Assembly (NCBI GenBank): GCA_964425915.1
Contig: CAYROO010000002.1
Coordinates: 310,001-374,000, forward strand
Direction of reading: 5' to 3'
DNA length: 64,000 nt
DNA from: Polycyclovorans sp964425915
GTDB lineage: Bacteria; Pseudomonadota; Gammaproteobacteria; Nevskiales; Nevskiaceae
Shown piece after piece: positions 1 to 7,997 of the stretch; position 1 is the stretch's first letter, and the number at the start of each line of letters is the position of its first letter. The notes beneath the pieces were generated by a model, which had not been told where the DNA came from, made no database searches, and saw nothing but the letters and a program-made list of their open reading frames with translations. A program made the translations under genes and the position numbers.

Positions 1-431
1 ACGCTGCAGAACACGCTGAATTGCGCCGTCAGGCACTCGGTGAGGGGCCGGGTGTGCAGCACCGCTTCCAAGCCGCCGCAACCCCAGGCGAAGCCACTGC
101 GAACGCAATCAACGGCCTCCGGCAGAATGCCGTTGACGGCCGTATCGACCATGCAGAACTGGCTGATCAACTGTGTCACGGGTGGCGCCATCTCGCTGGC
201 GTCGTTGCAGGCGGCACCCGCGTCCGTGCACTGCGCCACCAGCGATTCCGACAGGCACTGGCTGAAGTCGCTGCTGTCGTCCCCGGTCTGGGTCTGCGCG
301 GCGCAGTGTTCGCCGGCTGATGCGACTGCGGCCTTGGCCGTCACCGGCTCGGCGCCGTTGCCGCCGCTGCAAGCCGACAGACCCATCGCCAACAGCCCGG
401 CTCCGAGCAACCCCAAAATCCGTTTGTCCAT
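1..431 (-). CDS. Cys-rich lipoprotein, C-terminus cut by the window edge
   Basis: The reading frame starts with ATG at 431 and is still open at base 1, so only about 143 residues are visible. It begins with a classic lipoprotein signal, MDKRILGLLGAGLLAMGLSAC, with lipobox LSAC and Cys21 as the predicted lipidated residue. The mature part is short, acidic to neutral and carries about ten regularly spaced cysteines (motifs such as EHC, FSQC, QCTDAGAAC, FCMV, GCGG). Disulfide-stabilised folding in the periplasm or outer membrane is therefore likely. I do not recognise the family. Position and signal peptide make the gene itself convincing; function is unknown. Confidence 0.7.
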   Translation of the reverse strand, partial: MDKRILGLLGAGLLAMGLSACSGGNGAEPVTAKAAVASAGEHCAAQTQTGDDSSDFSQCLSESLVAQCTDAGAACNDASEMAPPVTQLISQFCMVDTAVNGILPEAVDCVRSGFAWGCGGLEAVLHTRPLTECLTAQFSVFCS

Positions 432-513
432 CACCCCACCCCTTGCCCTGACGCCGCGTGCCCGGCGCTTTTGCGACCGCTGCAGCGACGATAGCAATTT
501 TCCTACAGGGTCA

Positions 514-948
514 TCATCCCCGCGCCCCATGCTGCCGCGCCAAGGCCACCAACTGCGGCTGCCGCAGCAGGCCGGCTTGCTGGAAGCGCACAGCGCCATC
601 AACGAAGACGGCAAAGGTGGGAATGCTGCGGATCTGGAAGCGGGCGGCCAGGGCTGGCTGGGCTTCAGTGTCCACCTTCAGGACCAGGGCCTGGCCCGCC
701 AGATCACGGGCCGCCTTCTCCACCTCGGGCGCCGCCATCCGGCAGGGCCCGCACCAGGGCGCCCAGAAGTCGACCAGCACCGGCACGGTCGCGTCGGAGA
801 TGACGGCATCGAAGGTGGCGGCATCGACGGCCAGCGGCTGATCCATGGGCGGCAGCGGCTGGTGACAGGCGCCACAGCGTCCCACGCGGTGTAAGTGCCG
901 CGGCGGGATGCGGTTGCGGGCCTGGCAATGGGGGCAGGGTCGAATCAT
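514..948 (-). CDS. trxC: thioredoxin 2 (zinc-ribbon thioredoxin)
   Basis: A 144-residue protein-disulfide reductase of the cytoplasm. The N-terminus has two CxxC pairs (Cys5/Cys8 and Cys25/Cys28), the zinc-binding extension that separates thioredoxin 2 from thioredoxin 1. The thioredoxin fold follows with active site WCGPC at 65-69 and the cis-proline region RSIPTFAVF. I chose the ATG at 948 because CAGGAG lies just upstream and the protein then begins MIRPCPHC, as usual in the family. A frame extending 16 residues further upstream has no family support. It stands alone between the lipoprotein and the FAD oxidoreductase. TrxC is often part of the oxidative-stress response, but no regulator site was recognised. 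Confidence 0.92.
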   Translation of the reverse strand: MIRPCPHCQARNRIPPRHLHRVGRCGACHQPLPPMDQPLAVDAATFDAVISDATVPVLVDFWAPWCGPCRMAAPEVEKAARDLAGQALVLKVDTEAQPALAARFQIRSIPTFAVFVDGAVRFQQAGLLRQPQLVALARQHGARG

Positions 949-1013
949 GGCGGGCTCCTGGATACACCCCTGTGTATGGGGGCGGCCCCGGCGCACTCAA
1001 CCTGGAACGAGCT

Positions 1014-2639
1014 TCATGCGCGGCTGGCGTCGCGCGGCTGCCATTGCTTGAGCAACTTGAACACCTTATCGGGCCGCGGCGACATCATTGCGGCCGCCGT
1101 CATCACACCGCCCATCAGCGCGCCCCCCACCCCGGCGGTCACCACATCCTGCCCGGTGGTATAGAGCCCCTTCACCGGCGTCACCGGGTGTAGCCAACGC
1201 TGGTTGAAGCGTTCGGGCGGGTGATCCAGCCCGTAAATCTCGCCGCGCTCGTAAGCGTTGAACCACACGGTCGACAGCGGCGTCGACAGCTCGCAGTAGT
1301 CGAGCCGGTCGCGCAGTTGCGGCATTTGCTGGTAAAGCCCTTCCAGCATGCGCTCGGTGAAGCGCTGCTTGAGCGCCTCGTAGTCCGTGCCGCGCTGGTT
1401 CCAGGTCTTGTCCGCCCAGGGTGCGAACCACTCATACTTGCCGAGGGTGATGACCTCTACCGTGCTGCGGTCCGGGTAGTGCTGTTCCCATTCCGGATCC
1501 TTGGCCGACGGAAACGAGATGTAGAGCATCGGCAGAGTGTTGAGCGGGTCGGCCAGAAACTGCTGCACGTTCCCTTCGTGATCGGCGTTGGGATACACCC
1601 AGAGGTTGGTTTTCGGCAGCCCCAGTTCGGCAGCCGTGCCCTTGAACCCGGCGTACAGACACAGGTGCCCGGACGAGGGTTTGACCTGCAACAGCTTTTC
1701 CGGGAAGCCGTGCCGCTGGCGCAGGTCGGCGTCCAGCAACTGTCCGAAGGTGAGGCGCGCACCGGCACCGCTGACCACGGCGTCGGCGCTGATCTCGCTG
1801 CCATCCGCCATCACCACGCCGGTGGCACGGTTGCCATCGGTGCGGATCCGGGCCACCCGTGCATAGGTGAATACCTCACCGCCGCCGGCCCGAATCACCG
1901 GGATGATGGTGTCGGCGATCTTCCAGGAGCCGCCGACCGGATAGTTGCCGCCGGCAAAGTAGTGTTTGGTGACCGCGGCGTGCATGAGGAATGAGGCCTC
2001 GGCCGGCGGTAGCCCATAGTCACCCCACTGGCCGGTGAGCACGGCAATGAGCTGCTGGTTGTCGGTGAGCGATTCCAGCACCGCCCGTGTCGTCATGAAG
2101 CATTGCTTGGGCACGCGATAGGGCCGCAACAGCTCGTAGGCACGCGCCAGGGTCGGCGGCATTGCCTGGCCGGCGAAGAAGGTCTGCATGCTGCGGCTGA
2201 CCTCGGTGACGATGCGGAAGTAGGCATCGATGGCCTCGGCCTCGTTGGGGAAATGGCGCTTCAGTTCGGCCGCGAGGTTTTCGCGCCCGGCGACAAAGTC
2301 GTAGTGTCGGTCGCCGATGATGATGCGGTCGTAGACCGTGTCCATTGGCGCCCACTGCAGTTGTCCGTCGCTGATGACGTCGAAGATGCGCCGCAGCGGT
2401 GCGTGCGGCTTGTGCACCTCGCCAATGTAGTGGACGCCGACATCCCACTCGTAGCCTTCGCGCTCATAGCTGTGGGTGAAGCCGCCCGCCGTATAGTGCT
2501 GTTCCAGCACGCAGACGCGCTTGCCCAGCCGTGACAACAGCGCAGCGCAGCACAGGCCGCCTATGCCGGAGCCGATCACCACCACGTCGTAGTGCGCCGC
2601 CGCACGCCCCGGCCGATAGCGCTTGCCCGTTCGTTTCAT
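1014..2639 (-). CDS. FAD-dependent oxidoreductase, phytoene desaturase / retinol saturase-like
   Basis: A 541-residue flavoprotein. Near the N-terminus (about residues 18-35) is the dinucleotide-binding motif VVVIGSGIGGL, followed by the E of the FAD-ribose site (VLEQHYTAGG). The C-terminal signature reads TTGQDVVTAGVGGALMGG, typical of CrtI-like carotenoid desaturases/isomerases and all-trans-retinol 13,14-reductases. The sequence GYEWDVGVHYIGEVHKP is characteristic of the retinol-saturase-like branch. The likely reaction is oxidation, reduction or isomerisation of a polyene or other lipid, but the substrate cannot be read from sequence. The start has AGGGGAG upstream. No other carotenoid genes lie nearby. 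HMG-CoA reductase is 13 kb away and need not be related. Confidence 0.85.
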   Translation of the reverse strand: MKRTGKRYRPGRAAAHYDVVVIGSGIGGLCCAALLSRLGKRVCVLEQHYTAGGFTHSYEREGYEWDVGVHYIGEVHKPHAPLRRIFDVISDGQLQWAPMDTVYDRIIIGDRHYDFVAGRENLAAELKRHFPNEAEAIDAYFRIVTEVSRSMQTFFAGQAMPPTLARAYELLRPYRVPKQCFMTTRAVLESLTDNQQLIAVLTGQWGDYGLPPAEASFLMHAAVTKHYFAGGNYPVGGSWKIADTIIPVIRAGGGEVFTYARVARIRTDGNRATGVVMADGSEISADAVVSGAGARLTFGQLLDADLRQRHGFPEKLLQVKPSSGHLCLYAGFKGTAAELGLPKTNLWVYPNADHEGNVQQFLADPLNTLPMLYISFPSAKDPEWEQHYPDRSTVEVITLGKYEWFAPWADKTWNQRGTDYEALKQRFTERMLEGLYQQMPQLRDRLDYCELSTPLSTVWFNAYERGEIYGLDHPPERFNQRWLHPVTPVKGLYTTGQDVVTAGVGGALMGGVMTAAAMMSPRPDKVFKLLKQWQPRDASRA

Positions 2640-2671
2640 CCCGTTCTCCCCTGATGGTGTCGTGGCTGACC

Positions 2672-3628
2672 TCAGTCACAGCCCTCGACAAAGAATACGC
2701 CGGGCGGCACCCCAACCCGCCAGCGGGTGACGTAGCCGCCGCTGCCGATCTCGAACACCAGACGCGCCGCGTTCGCAGACGGCGTCACGGTCCACAGGGC
2801 GCCGCCTTCAATGCGGGGATGGGGCTGGACGTCGACCCCGTCGGGGTACAGCGCCTGCAGCGTGTCGGCGCTGTCACCGACCTGGCCCCCGCCCGGCGCC
2901 AGGTAGCGGGTGCTGCTGACCTCGTAGCGGGCGAAGCGGCCGTCCACCAGCAGGAAGCGGATGCCGTAGTTTGCCGATGCCGGCTCGGGTGTCAGGACCT
3001 GGCAGCGCGCCGGCTCGGCGCCACTTTCGGCCAGCGGCCGGCCCCAGGACATCCGTACCGATTCCTCGTCATCCCCAAACATCGCGGGCCCGAAGCCGTG
3101 GTAGCCGATCACCGGCGGCGGTGTCGGGGCCGGCGCGGCCATCAGGGCCGGCGGGGCGGCATAACCTGCCGCCGAGTCCGCCGAAAGCGGCGCTGAGCTC
3201 TGCGCCTCGGCGCGCTCCCGCTTCGCCTGCGGCGGTGGCGACGATGCTGCCACGCGCGCCGACTTCGACGGCGCCGGTTCGGCGGTCGAGGCCTCATCTT
3301 CAACCGGCTGCGGCGCGTCCGGCTCGGCGTGTTCGGCGACGGCGCGGACAGGCGGCGCCTGCGCCATCTCCGTCCGCGCATCGGGGGTGCGCCACAGCTG
3401 CCAGCCCAGCGGCAAGCCGAGCACCAGGGTGGCCGCCAGCCCCAGTGGCAGCGCCCAGCGGCGACGGCGACGATGGCTGGCGCGTGCGGTGGCAGCCTTC
3501 GCCTGCGCCAGGATGGCGGCATCGAGCGAGGCCGGCGGTTCCGCGTCACGGGTGTCGCGATAGCGCGACCGCAGCGGGTGGTCGCCGCTCAGGTAGCCTT
3601 GCAGTTCGCGGTCCTCCGGCTCAGTCAT
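2672..3628 (-). CDS. membrane anti-sigma factor with periplasmic sensor-like domain
   Basis: A 318-residue protein with a cytoplasmic N-terminal segment (1-56), an Arg-rich stretch (53-57), one membrane span at about 58-79 and a Pro/Ala/Glu-rich periplasmic linker. A globular C-terminal domain of about 130 residues follows, beginning near GYHGFGPAMFG and ending in Cys-Asp. The start overlaps the end of the sigma-factor gene by 8 bases, the usual arrangement for translational coupling of an ECF factor to its anti-sigma factor. No HxxxCxxC zinc motif is visible, so it is not a standard ZAS anti-sigma. Its C-terminal domain could sense a periplasmic signal; this is inferred from topology and position. 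Confidence 0.75.
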   Translation of the reverse strand: MTEPEDRELQGYLSGDHPLRSRYRDTRDAEPPASLDAAILAQAKAATARASHRRRRRWALPLGLAATLVLGLPLGWQLWRTPDARTEMAQAPPVRAVAEHAEPDAPQPVEDEASTAEPAPSKSARVAASSPPPQAKRERAEAQSSAPLSADSAAGYAAPPALMAAPAPTPPPVIGYHGFGPAMFGDDEESVRMSWGRPLAESGAEPARCQVLTPEPASANYGIRFLLVDGRFARYEVSSTRYLAPGGGQVGDSADTLQALYPDGVDVQPHPRIEGGALWTVTPSANAARLVFEIGSGGYVTRWRVGVPPGVFFVEGCD

Positions 3629-4169
3629 CGAGCACCTCCCGCAGTTTCGCCAATGCGTAGCGCAGCCGGCTCTTCACCGTTTCCCGCCCCACGCCCTGAA
3701 TCGCGGCAATCTGTTCCAGGGTCAAATCTTCCTCCTCGCGCAGCACGATGATCTCGCGCTGTTCGGCGGGCAGGCGGGCCAGCGCCTGCAGCAGACGTGC
3801 CGCCTGCTGGCGGCGCCCGGCATCGGCTTCCGGCTGTTGTGAGGCCGGTGCTTCCAGGGTGTCGGGCAGGGGCTCGCCCGATCGTTGGCTGCGGTAGTGG
3901 TCCATCAGCCGATGATGCGCCAGGGTGAACAGCCAGGCCGCAAACGGGGCATCGGCACGATACCGGTCGCGGGCCTGGATGACCTTCTGCCACACGTCCT
4001 GAAACGCTTCGTCGGCCAGGGCCGGTGGCGTGATGTGGCGCTGAAAATACCGGTACAACGGCCCCTTGTGGCGGTGGTACAGACGCTCGAAAGCGCCGGC
4101 ATCCCCCGCCACCCAGGCCTGCATCAAGGCGCTATCCGCATCGCTCGTCAGAACCGCACTCCCGGTCAT
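3621..4169 (-). CDS. ECF-type RNA polymerase sigma factor
   Basis: A 182-residue group 4 (ECF) sigma factor. Region 2 is seen in AFERLYHRHKGPLYRYFQRH and DEAFQDVWQKVIQ, region 4 in LPAEQREIIVLREEEDLTLEQIA and the helix-turn-helix GVGRETVKSRLRYALAKL. It lies in the middle of an overlapping operon: its first 38 bases overlap the end of the VWA-protein gene and its last 8 overlap the anti-sigma gene. It probably directs transcription of its own operon and perhaps a small envelope regulon. The signal is unknown. VWA-sigma-anti-sigma triads recur in proteobacteria, which supports the pairing. Confidence 0.9.
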   Translation of the reverse strand: MTGSAVLTSDADSALMQAWVAGDAGAFERLYHRHKGPLYRYFQRHITPPALADEAFQDVWQKVIQARDRYRADAPFAAWLFTLAHHRLMDHYRSQRSGEPLPDTLEAPASQQPEADAGRRQQAARLLQALARLPAEQREIIVLREEEDLTLEQIAAIQGVGRETVKSRLRYALAKLREVLDD

Positions 4170-5823
4170 GGTCGGTCGAGATCGCCACCGGCCCTAGGCT
4201 GTCGGCCAGCTGCACCAACTGCAAGAACTCACCGCGCCAGCCCTCGGTATCGGCGCCGCGTGCCGACCGTGCCAGGGCCAGCACCGCGTCGGCATCGAAA
4301 GCGCCAGTGTAGCGTCCGCCCCGCAGTTGCTGGCCGAAGGCGGCCACCGCGGCGGCAAAGCGGAAGGACGCGCTGGCCTGCGACAGTTGTGACGTCACCT
4401 GTTGCCGCGAAATCGGGGTTTCGATCAGGCGGCTGTCGGCGGCGCCCGGTTGCTTGTAGCGCAGTCGCAGATGGGCCAGCTCGGTGGCGGTGTTGGCGGC
4501 CACGGCCTTCGCGTAGCGCAGCGGTGCGATGCGCTCACCGCCCGATCCGACCAGTGCGATCTCGTAGAGCGCGGTGACGTTGTGACCGGCGCCGATGTCG
4601 CCGGCGTCGACGCGGTCGTTGGCAAAGTCTTCACGGTTGAGGGCGCGGTTCTCGTAGCCGATGAGGCGGTACTCGGCCACCACCGCGGGGTTGAATTCCA
4701 CCTGGATCTTCACGTCTTGGGCGATGGTCAGCAGGGTGCCGGCACGGGCCGCCACCAGCGCGCGCCGCGCTTCGGCGAGATCATCGATGTAGTGGTAGCT
4801 GCCATTGCCCCGGTTGGCGAGCTGCTCCATCAGGTGGTCGTTGTAGTTACCGGTGCCGAAGCCCAGGGTGGACAGGCCGATGCCGTCGCCCCGTTCGCGT
4901 TCGACCAGGTCCATCAGTTGTTCGAAGTTGACCGTGCCCACGTTGAAGTCACCGTCCGTGGCGATCAGCACCCGGTTGATGCCGTGCTTTACGAAGCCCT
5001 GGCGCGCCATGGCGTAGGCCAGCGAAATACCGGCGGCGCCATGGGTGCTGCCGCCGGCCTGAAGGCGGTCGAGCGCGGCGCTGATGGTGGCGCGCTGGTC
5101 GCCGGCGGTGGGTTCCAGCACCACGCCGGCGTTGCCGGCGTAGGTGACGATGCTGATGCGGTCGCGGGCCTCGAGCTGCCCGGCCAGCAGCTTCAGCGAC
5201 GACGCCACCAGCGGCAGCTTGTCCGCGCTGTGCATCGAGCCGGACACATCCACCAGAAACACCAGGTTGGCCGGTGGCAGCGCACCGCTCGGCTTCCAGC
5301 CCTGCAGGCCGATGCGCAACAGGTGGGTCTTCGCATTCCAGGGTGTTGGCGCCACCTCGGTGTGGAGCCGGAACGGCGTGGACCGATTCGTCGGTGGCGC
5401 ATAACCGTAATCGAAGTAGTTGATCAGCTCCTCCACTCGCACCGCGTCCTGAGGCGGTAGCCGGCCCCGGCGGAGAAAGCGGCGCAGGTTGGCATAGGCG
5501 CCGGTATCGACATCGATGCTGAAGGTGGAGGCTGGCGTCTCCGCCGCCCGTAACACCCCGCCATCCTCGAACGTGGCATAGCGCTCGCGGTCCTGTGCCA
5601 CCGGCGGCGCCAGTATCGGGCGCATCGTGTAGGCGTCCGCCGAGGGGTGCAGCTCGGCGCGCTGCAGGGCCCGCTTGGCCGCTTGTGTCGGGGCCTCGGC
5701 CTGCACGGCCGGCAGCGGCTCCGGGCCGGCCGGTGTGGGCGTCGGCGTCCGTTGTGCCGGTTGCGCACAGGCGGCGATCAGCAGCAGCGCGGCGCTGGCG
5801 CCGATGGGCAGTATGGGGTTCAT
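4132..5823 (-). CDS. VWA-domain lipoprotein (YfbK family)
   Basis: A 563-residue predicted lipoprotein, lipobox IAAC with Cys19. The region around FSIDVDTGAYANLRRFL (about 101-117) matches the conserved N-terminal domain of YfbK-type proteins. A von Willebrand A domain follows with the metal-binding MIDAS motif DVSGS at 192-196 and a later conserved Thr/Asp pair (LIATDGDFNVG). The C-terminal third is the DUF3520-like module. VWA domains bind partner proteins through a divalent cation, so an envelope adhesion or assembly role is likely. It is the first gene of the sigma/anti-sigma operon and ends inside the sigma gene. CGGAG precedes the ATG. The DNA between 5824 and 5924 should contain the operon promoter. 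Confidence 0.88.
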   Translation of the reverse strand: MNPILPIGASAALLLIAACAQPAQRTPTPTPAGPEPLPAVQAEAPTQAAKRALQRAELHPSADAYTMRPILAPPVAQDRERYATFEDGGVLRAAETPASTFSIDVDTGAYANLRRFLRRGRLPPQDAVRVEELINYFDYGYAPPTNRSTPFRLHTEVAPTPWNAKTHLLRIGLQGWKPSGALPPANLVFLVDVSGSMHSADKLPLVASSLKLLAGQLEARDRISIVTYAGNAGVVLEPTAGDQRATISAALDRLQAGGSTHGAAGISLAYAMARQGFVKHGINRVLIATDGDFNVGTVNFEQLMDLVERERGDGIGLSTLGFGTGNYNDHLMEQLANRGNGSYHYIDDLAEARRALVAARAGTLLTIAQDVKIQVEFNPAVVAEYRLIGYENRALNREDFANDRVDAGDIGAGHNVTALYEIALVGSGGERIAPLRYAKAVAANTATELAHLRLRYKQPGAADSRLIETPISRQQVTSQLSQASASFRFAAAVAAFGQQLRGGRYTGAFDADAVLALARSARGADTEGWRGEFLQLVQLADSLGPVAISTDHDRECGSDERCG

Positions 5824-5924
5824 GGTGCGGCTCCGTTGCGGGTTCTCTCCCTACAACGGGTCCGGACGCCGAATGGGGTTAATCCGGCTTACTCACCGCT
5901 GATCAACCGCGACAAGGACGTGGG

Positions 5925-6047
5925 TCAGCCGCGCCCCCAGACCAGCACCGCGGCGACCACCAGGGCAACCGCCAGCATATTCACCCAGCCCACCCAGAAC
6001 AGCAGGCGGGCGACGGCGCGCTTGCGCGCGGGCGGTAGGGGGCTCAT
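5925..6047 (-). CDS. 40-residue single-span membrane peptide
   Basis: A short frame encoding MSPLPPARKRAVARLL followed by a hydrophobic helix (about residues 16-37) and ending WGRG. A basic cytoplasmic N-terminus followed by one membrane span suggests an N-in small membrane protein. It starts 16 bases after the YceI gene on the same strand, so it could be the last gene of the copper-type cluster. The Shine-Dalgarno sequence is weak. I do not recognise the peptide and no function is proposed. It could be spurious, but the amphipathic start and clean hydrophobic helix make chance less likely. Confidence 0.45.
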   Translation of the reverse strand: MSPLPPARKRAVARLLFWVGWVNMLAVALVVAAVLVWGRG

Positions 6048-6063
6048 GGCCGGAGGTCTGGCG

Positions 6064-6723
6064 CTAGCCGCCGGTGAATCGCAGGGTCAGCGACACCGGC
6101 ACCCCGCTGCCAATGGATTGCAGACCGGCCACCTGGCGCAGCGCGTCGATGCCGTTGATCAGGCCGAAACGGGTGGCATCCACCACCAGCGGCTGTTCGC
6201 TGGTGACCAGCCAGGCGCGGTCGTCCAGGCGGGTGATCCGCAGCTCGGCAGGCAGCCGGTTGGTGAGGCCGTGCAGGTCCAGCGCCACATCGGTCCGCAA
6301 CAGCCGATGTTCGCCGGGCGCGAGGGCTTTCACCGCTGCGGGATCGACGGAAAGCTGTGCGGTGGCCAGTGCGAAGCGGCCGGTCTCGAACAGCATTTCG
6401 CGCATCCGCTGATCGCGAATGTCGATCCCGGTGCGGACCGAGTCGAGCACAATCTGTACGGTGGCGTTGCCGTCGCTATCGACGGTGCCGGAGACCTCCT
6501 CGAAGTGGTGGACCTCGGTGACGGTGTTGTTCTTGATCGAGGTGAAGCTGAGCCGGGATGCCGCGCCATCGAGTCGCCACGCACCGGGCGCAACCGGTTC
6601 GGCGGCCTGCGCGACGGGGGCGGTGGAAGCGTCAGCCGTGGGCGACTGGCCGCCGCCGGGTGAGCAGCCGACCAGCAGGGCGGCCATCAACAGGGCAGTG
6701 AAACCGTGGGCGTGGGATGTCAT
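6064..6723 (-). CDS. YceI-family lipoprotein
   Basis: A 219-residue periplasmic lipoprotein with lipobox LVGC (Cys20). The YceI fold, a lipocalin-like barrel that binds polyprenyl chains, is indicated by WRLDGAASRLSFTSIKNN, the VSGTVDSDGNATVQIVLDSV strand pair and RMREMLFETGRFALATAQL. It begins 24 bases after the di-heme enzyme gene, on the same strand, so it probably belongs to the same transcript. YceI proteins often accompany cytochromes and quinone-related redox systems. A role in holding an isoprenoid or quinone next to the MbnH-type enzyme is conceivable but unproven. Confidence 0.88.
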   Translation of the reverse strand: MTSHAHGFTALLMAALLVGCSPGGGQSPTADASTAPVAQAAEPVAPGAWRLDGAASRLSFTSIKNNTVTEVHHFEEVSGTVDSDGNATVQIVLDSVRTGIDIRDQRMREMLFETGRFALATAQLSVDPAAVKALAPGEHRLLRTDVALDLHGLTNRLPAELRITRLDDRAWLVTSEQPLVVDATRFGLINGIDALRQVAGLQSIGSGVPVSLTLRFTGG

Positions 6724-6747
6724 GGGTTCGATCTCAGTGGGCGCCGC

Positions 6748-7992
6748 TCAGGGCGACGTCAGGGTGGCGCAGTTTTCGTGCATGGGAATCCGACCAAAGG
6801 GATCGGAAAAACGTTCATCACAAATGAAGCCCCAGTCGGTGAGACTGTCGAAGAACGCGAGCAAGTCGGACAGCTCGGCTTCGGTCAGGGTGAAGCCCAC
6901 CATCAAGACATCGCGATAGGGACTGGCGGCGCCGTTGCCGGCCAGGGGCCCGGCCGCGATCGTGCGTCCGCCCTTGGCGTAATGATCGACGATCACCTCG
7001 CGCAGCGTGGCGATGCTGCCGTCGTGCATGTACGGGGCCGTCAGTGCAATGTTGCGCAGGGTGGGCGCGCGGAAGCGGCCCATGTCTGAGGGCACGCCGG
7101 TGAATTCGTATAGCCCCTGGTTGTTGGGCGGGTAGTTGCCCGCTTCCAGAGGGTAGCCGTTGCCGGGCCCGGGAATGTTGTAGAGCCCGGTGTTGCGGTA
7201 CTCGATGCTGTCGATCACGGCGCCCTCGTGTGTGACCGACTGCGCAAAGTTGAAGCCCCCGTGGCAGTGGAAGCATTCCAGGCGTTCGGAGAAGAACAGC
7301 GTTTCACCACGACGGGCACTGGCCGACATGGCCTCACGGTCCGGATTGACCAGATGGTAGTAGCGATCGCGCGGCGCATTGCCCGACAACAGGGTGGCGA
7401 CGAAGGCCGCGAGCGCATCGGCGACATTGGCCACACTGACCGGATCGGCATCGTTCGGGAACGCCGCCTCGAAGGCCGCCCGGGTGTCGGCATGGTTGCG
7501 CAGGCCCGCCAGAATCTCGGCCTCGCGCCCGGCCCAGCCCAGCTCCACCGGGGTTTCGGCAAACAGCACCGCCAGAGCCTGCTGGCGCAAGTCACGCAGC
7601 AGCGGGTTCGCCCAGTTCTGTCGCGCGTTGTACACCGCGTTGGCCAGACTCATCGCATTGCGCGGATGCGCCTCGCCGGTGGCGCCGATCGACGTCGTGC
7701 GACCGTCGGTAAAGGCCTTGCGCTGCTCGTGACACGTCCCGCAGGAGGCTTGGCCGTTGACCGACATCCGTGTGTCGTAGAACAACTGGCGGCCGAGGGC
7801 GACGGTTTCCGGCGTCACCGTCACACCACCGGCGACCCGCGGTTCCGGAAAGCCCTGCGGCGTCTGGAAGTCGAAAGCCATCGGCGCCGGTGTCGGGGTG
7901 ACGGCATCGCCGCCACCCCCACCGCCACAGGCCGTCAGCATCAGCAGGACCGCCCCGCACAGGACGGCCTTGGGGGCAGCGACTCCGATCAT
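6748..7992 (-). CDS. mbnH: MbnH-like di-heme enzyme (MauG / cytochrome c peroxidase superfamily)
   Basis: A 414-residue lipoprotein (lipobox LTAC, Cys22, then a Gly linker) with two c-type heme sites, CGTCH at 84-88 and CFHCH at 240-244. It also has the family segments ALGRQLFYDTRMS, RNAMSLANAVYN and RAPTLRNIALTAPYMHDGS. This pattern fits the MXAN_0977/MbnH family, whose studied member oxidises a Trp of its partner MbnP to kynurenine through a bis-Fe(IV) state. The partner gene is directly upstream with only 5 bases between them, which strongly supports the assignment. I chose the ATG at 7992 because it gives a proper lipoprotein signal. A longer frame upstream would overlap the partner gene and spoil the signal. 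Confidence 0.88.
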   Translation of the reverse strand: MIGVAAPKAVLCGAVLLMLTACGGGGGGDAVTPTPAPMAFDFQTPQGFPEPRVAGGVTVTPETVALGRQLFYDTRMSVNGQASCGTCHEQRKAFTDGRTTSIGATGEAHPRNAMSLANAVYNARQNWANPLLRDLRQQALAVLFAETPVELGWAGREAEILAGLRNHADTRAAFEAAFPNDADPVSVANVADALAAFVATLLSGNAPRDRYYHLVNPDREAMSASARRGETLFFSERLECFHCHGGFNFAQSVTHEGAVIDSIEYRNTGLYNIPGPGNGYPLEAGNYPPNNQGLYEFTGVPSDMGRFRAPTLRNIALTAPYMHDGSIATLREVIVDHYAKGGRTIAAGPLAGNGAASPYRDVLMVGFTLTEAELSDLLAFFDSLTDWGFICDERFSDPFGRIPMHENCATLTSP

Positions 7993-7997
7993 GATGG

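Noticed and set aside
514..996. 16-residue longer thioredoxin 2
   Set aside because: The additional residues have no family match and the ATG at 948 has a CAGGAG site.
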